From DASYXT01 sp035934555 (GTDB lineage Bacteria; Verrucomicrobiota; Verrucomicrobiia; Limisphaerales; UBA8199): DNA of 64,000 nucleotides. Shown here one piece after another: positions 60,811-64,000 of the stretch. Position 1 is the first letter of the stretch. Each line of letters starts with the position of its first letter. A program made the translations under genes and the position numbers. The notes below the pieces were generated by a model, which ran no database searches, had not been told where the DNA came from, and saw only the letters and a program-made list of their open reading frames with translations. The stretch is from positions 19,545 to 83,544 of the forward strand of contig DASYXT010000121.1 in NCBI GenBank assembly GCA_035934555.1, read 5' to 3'.

Positions 60811-63800
60811 ATGTATGTAAAGCTCGTCCATATCAGGCGCTTTGGCTGCGTGTTAAAGTGCGTTGCGGGTCTTTGGCTGGCGGTGCCGGCCAGCAGCGGT
60901 GCCCAGGGAGCGCCACCCCCAAAGAACATAGGCGCACGAGCCCTTGAGGAAATTCGTATCCTGCAAGAGCAGAAACAGTCGCGAACGCCGTTCCAAAAGA
61001 AGATGGATTGCCAACTCCTCTATGCGTTGGAGGAGCAGCGCCATGGAGCTGCGGCGTATGGGGTGAGCGCGTTGAAGTCCTCTTTGGCTCGCCAAGGCAA
61101 TGGTCTCGTGCTGGTGGATATTAGTGCCCAGGTAACGCCGCCGCTGCTCGCATTGATTCAGCAAAATGGCGGGTCGGTGCTGAGCAGTTTTCCACGGTAC
61201 CATGCCGTTCGCGCGCTGATTCCTTTGGAGCTGGCCGAACTGCTCGCACGACGGCCGGAGGTCCGCGCCGTGCGTCCGGCGGACCGGGCAATCGCCAACC
61301 GCGCCGTGGATCCCGAGGGAGACATCGCCCATCGCGCGGCGGAGGCGCGGGCGGCATTTGGTGTTGATGGGAGCGGTATCAGCATTGGAGTGTTGTCCGA
61401 CAGCGATTATTTTCTGCCGGCGGCAGAAACCGTTGGAGATTTGCCGAACGTGACGGTGCTGCCCGGGCAGGACGGTGTGGGTTTGGGTGAAGGGACGGCG
61501 ATGCTCGAAATCGTTCACTCGCTGGCGCCAGGCGCCACTCTTTACTTCGCGACCGCTTTCAATGGCGAAGCCAGTTTTGCACAAAATATTCGCGACCTCC
61601 AGGCGGCTGGGTGCCGCATTATTGTTGATGACGTTCTTTATTTTAACGAGAGTCCGTTCCAGGACGGCCCAATCGCGCAAGCGGTCAATGATGTGTCCGC
61701 CGCCGGCGCCTTGTTCTTTTCTGCGGCTGGGAATGGCGGCGGGTTGAGCCGCAACACCTCAGGGACCTGGCAAGGCGATTTCACTGATGGCGGGCCGGCG
61801 ACACTGGGCCGGGGCGGACAGCTCCATGATTTCGGCGGCGCGACTTATGATACTGTTCTGCCCGGCGGCACTTTCCAGCGCGTGGATTTGTTCTGGTCGG
61901 ACCCGTTGGGCGCTTCGACCAATGATTATGACGTTTACGTCCTGGATGCCTCCAACGAGGTGGTGCGCGCCTCAACCAATACCCAGGACGGGCAGTCAGA
62001 TCCGTATGAGTCTGTTGATGTCTTGAACGTGGGCGAGCGCATCGTGATTGTGAAATATTCGGGTGACGCCCGCTATTTGTATCTCAGTTCCGGTCGCGGC
62101 CGGCTCCAGTACTCCACTTCTGGCAGCACGCGCGGCCACAACGCCTCCGGCGCGCCCAACGCGTTTTCCGTTGCGGCAACTCGCGTCAGCACTCCGGCGA
62201 CCGCCTTTGTCGGTGGGGCCGCCAATCCGGTCGAATTTTTCAGTTCCGACGGCCCGCGACAGATTTTCTATAATCCCGACGGGAGCGCGATCACTCCAGG
62301 AAACTTTTCTTCCACGGGCGGGCGGGTGCTGTTGAAGCCGGACATCACGGCAGCCGATGGCGTGACCACGACGGTGCCTGGGTTTGCTCCGTTTCTGGGC
62401 ACCTCGGCTGCAGCCCCGCATGCCGCAGCTATTGCCGGCCTGGTCTGGTCGCGGAACCCGTACTTGACCCCGGAGGGGGTCCGGTTCGTCCTTACCAACA
62501 CCTGCCTGCAAATCGGCGCCCCAGGGTTCGACCCGGACTCCGGTGCCGGCATCGTGATGGCCTACCCGGCGCTGGCGATCGCGCCTCCACCTCTGCTGGA
62601 GGGTATCGTCATGCAGGATGCCAACGCCAACGGCAGCCTCGACGCCAATGAATGCGCTGATCTGGTTATCACACTGTCGAATCGAACCTCCGGGCCGCTC
62701 ACCGGCCTCACCGCCAGCTTGAGCACAACCACTCCGCATGTGGTGGTGGATGCCGCTCCGCACACGTTCCCTGATCTCCTCGTCGGCCAAGCAGCCATCT
62801 CGACGACTCCCTTTCGCATTTCCACCGATCCGCTGTTCGCCTGCAACACCCGACCTGAGTTTTTTCTGCACCTAACGGCGACGAACCTCGGGGCGCTCGA
62901 TTTCGGCCAGCCGTTCGAGCTCAACACTGTGATCGCCGGCAGCGGCACGCCGCAGACGTTCGTTTCCACCAACATCCCCGTCGATATTCCTGATCTCAGT
63001 TCCATCGAATCTTCGGTTTTTGTCCAAGGCATGGAATTGCCGGTCGCTCGCGTGCGAGTATCGGTCTTTATCACCCATACATACGATGAAGACCTGCGCA
63101 TCTCGCTGCGCTCACCGGACGGGACCCAGGTTGTTCTCAGCGCCAATAACGGGCTGTATGGGCAGGACTACGGCACTGCTTGCGACGATCCAACAGTGTT
63201 TTCCGACGACGCCGGTACGCTTATCGACTTAGGGCTCGCGCCGTTTGTCGGCAGCTTCGCGCCGGACCAGCCTTTGGCTGCTTTCAATGGGAAAGCCGGC
63301 CCCGCTTTGAACGGCGCTTGGACCCTTGTCGTCGAGGACCAGCTCGCGCAAGACGTTGGCACGCTCCACTGCTGGTCATTGGAGGTATCGCCGATCAACT
63401 GCTTTGATGGCGGCGGGCAATGCCTCGTCGGTCCTCAAATCACGCAGAACCCGACCAACCAGGTGGTAACAAATGGCACGATGGCGCAGTTGAGCGTGGT
63501 GGCCACCGGAACTGATCCATTGAGTTATCAGTGGTATTTCGATGGGACCAACGCGTTGGTGGAGGGGACGGAGGCGACGTTGGTGTTAAGCAATGCCAGC
63601 CTAGCGGATGCTGGGAGTTATCAAGTAGTAGTGACCAATGCCTATGGCAGCGTTACCAGCGCGGTGGCGCAGTTGAGCGTGGAACTGCCCAGCTTAGCGT
63701 GCGGCACCAATCGGACGGTGACGGTGGGGGTGGCATGGGATTTTGATGAGCCCAGCGCGACGGGTGAGGGAGTGGTGGTGAGCGTATTGGGGACGCAGAC

Positions 63801-64000
63801 CAACGCGTTATGCGGGTTGGGGTATGCGGCGACGCGAAGTTGGGAGGCCAGCGACAGCAACGGGTTTGAGGCGATGTGCAGTCAGACGGTGGAGGTGGTG
63901 GATACGAATATGCCGGTGTTAGTGTGCGTGGGGGACAAGGTAGTGGGGTCGGGGAGCTCCTGGAGTTTTGACGTGCCGGGGGTATCGGAGAGCGGTTCGA
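60811..64000 (+). CDS. Large secreted subtilisin-like (S8) serine protease with P-like and Ig-like domains (cut by window edge)
   Basis: 1063 codons are visible from the ATG at 60811, with no stop before the edge. A signal peptide (KCVAGLWLAVPASSGAQGA) and a pro-region (to about residue 160) precede the S8 domain (about 180-590). The nucleophile Ser532 is in GTSAAAPHAAAIAG, the Asp is probably Asp197 in IGVLSDSD, and AAGNGG carries the oxyanion Asn. No HGT motif is seen: EGTAMLEIVHSLAPGA (Glu227 to Ala242) occupies its place. A proprotein-convertase-like P domain follows (RISLRSPDGTQVVLSANNG to WSLEVSP), then an Ig-like domain (LSYQWYFDGTNALVEGTEAT) and cysteine-containing repeats resembling HYR modules up to the end. 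Confidence 0.9.
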   Translation, partial: MYVKLVHIRRFGCVLKCVAGLWLAVPASSGAQGAPPPKNIGARALEEIRILQEQKQSRTPFQKKMDCQLLYALEEQRHGAAAYGVSALKSSLARQGNGLVLVDISAQVTPPLLALIQQNGGSVLSSFPRYHAVRALIPLELAELLARRPEVRAVRPADRAIANRAVDPEGDIAHRAAEARAAFGVDGSGISIGVLSDSDYFLPAAETVGDLPNVTVLPGQDGVGLGEGTAMLEIVHSLAPGATLYFATAFNGEASFAQNIRDLQAAGCRIIVDDVLYFNESPFQDGPIAQAVNDVSAAGALFFSAAGNGGGLSRNTSGTWQGDFTDGGPATLGRGGQLHDFGGATYDTVLPGGTFQRVDLFWSDPLGASTNDYDVYVLDASNEVVRASTNTQDGQSDPYESVDVLNVGERIVIVKYSGDARYLYLSSGRGRLQYSTSGSTRGHNASGAPNAFSVAATRVSTPATAFVGGAANPVEFFSSDGPRQIFYNPDGSAITPGNFSSTGGRVLLKPDITAADGVTTTVPGFAPFLGTSAAAPHAAAIAGLVWSRNPYLTPEGVRFVLTNTCLQIGAPGFDPDSGAGIVMAYPALAIAPPPLLEGIVMQDANANGSLDANECADLVITLSNRTSGPLTGLTASLSTTTPHVVVDAAPHTFPDLLVGQAAISTTPFRISTDPLFACNTRPEFFLHLTATNLGALDFGQPFELNTVIAGSGTPQTFVSTNIPVDIPDLSSIESSVFVQGMELPVARVRVSVFITHTYDEDLRISLRSPDGTQVVLSANNGLYGQDYGTACDDPTVFSDDAGTLIDLGLAPFVGSFAPDQPLAAFNGKAGPALNGAWTLVVEDQLAQDVGTLHCWSLEVSPINCFDGGGQCLVGPQITQNPTNQVVTNGTMAQLSVVATGTDPLSYQWYFDGTNALVEGTEATLVLSNASLADAGSYQVVVTNAYGSVTSAVAQLSVELPSLACGTNRTVTVGVAWDFDEPSATGEGVVVSVLGTQTNALCGLGYAATRSWEASDSNGFEAMCSQTVEVVDTNMPVLVCVGDKVVGSGSSWSFDVPGVSESGS

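Noticed and set aside
1..64000. CRISPR array or complete prophage
   Set aside because: No regularly spaced short direct repeats and no phage structural, integrase or transposase genes were found.

Overview
The window looks like chromosomal DNA of a soil or freshwater Verrucomicrobiota bacterium, most likely of the Pedosphaera / Limisphaerales (former subdivision 3) type. The reasons are high GC content, several type II secretion/prepilin-like proteins that share the GFTLIELLVVIAIIAILAAM leader and a C-terminal FADGH signature, a PEP-CTERM protein, very long secreted proteins built from LamG and immunoglobulin-like modules, GH78 and GH127 glycosidases, and many dispersed imperfect palindromes. 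This is inferred from protein families and has not been tested by a search. I see no CRISPR array, rRNA, complete insertion sequence or prophage.

Layout. 1-8.1 kb: the 5' part of dapF, a small secreted protein, an orphan NarL-type regulator, a PagL-like outer-membrane protein, aconitase, a Tat-exported sugar isomerase-like protein, and an ECF sigma factor fused to a large membrane domain. 8.1-12.1 kb: a gene-poor stretch around tRNA-Tyr. The last 38 bp of the tRNA are duplicated 2.3 kb away, bounding a small island with two membrane-protein genes. 12-25.9 kb: surface and secreted proteins, with ffh, four prepilin-like genes (two near-identical, one with an internal deletion) and a 1334-aa LamG protein. 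26-30 kb: dnaB, an unusual radical SAM protein and an SGNH hydrolase. 30-38.3 kb: a 1454-aa sedolisin protease, another orphan regulator, a PEP-CTERM protein and a GH127 arabinofuranosidase. 38.3-45.1 kb: a 1506-aa acyl-CoA dehydratase activase-like protein, then a rhomboid / C39 protease pair. 45.3-49.4 kb: a conserved unknown, lipoamide dehydrogenase and two divergent response regulators. 49.5-53 kb: a polyhydroxyalkanoate (PHA) granule locus with phasin, PhaR and two short-chain reductases. 53.2-60.6 kb: a GH78 rhamnosidase, then a minus-strand cluster of M20 peptidase, an unknown, a methyltransferase and a glycosyltransferase. 60.8 kb to the end: the N-terminal part of a large subtilisin-like protease.

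How it fits together. Much of the window serves secretion and digestion of polymers: two large secreted proteases, two glycosidases, LamG/Ig adhesin-like proteins and prepilin-like proteins. The PHA locus has a visible regulatory logic: the same palindrome, TTGTGCA-N2-TGCACAA, precedes the phasin gene and the first reductase gene, on either side of the gene for the predicted repressor PhaR. Three prepilin-like genes and the PEP-CTERM gene share a TTGAC-N18-A-rich promoter-like element. At least six families of palindromic repeats lie between genes. In three places a repeat has become part of a reading frame: the N-terminus of the C39 protease, and the middle and the extreme C-terminus of the dehydratase activase-like protein.
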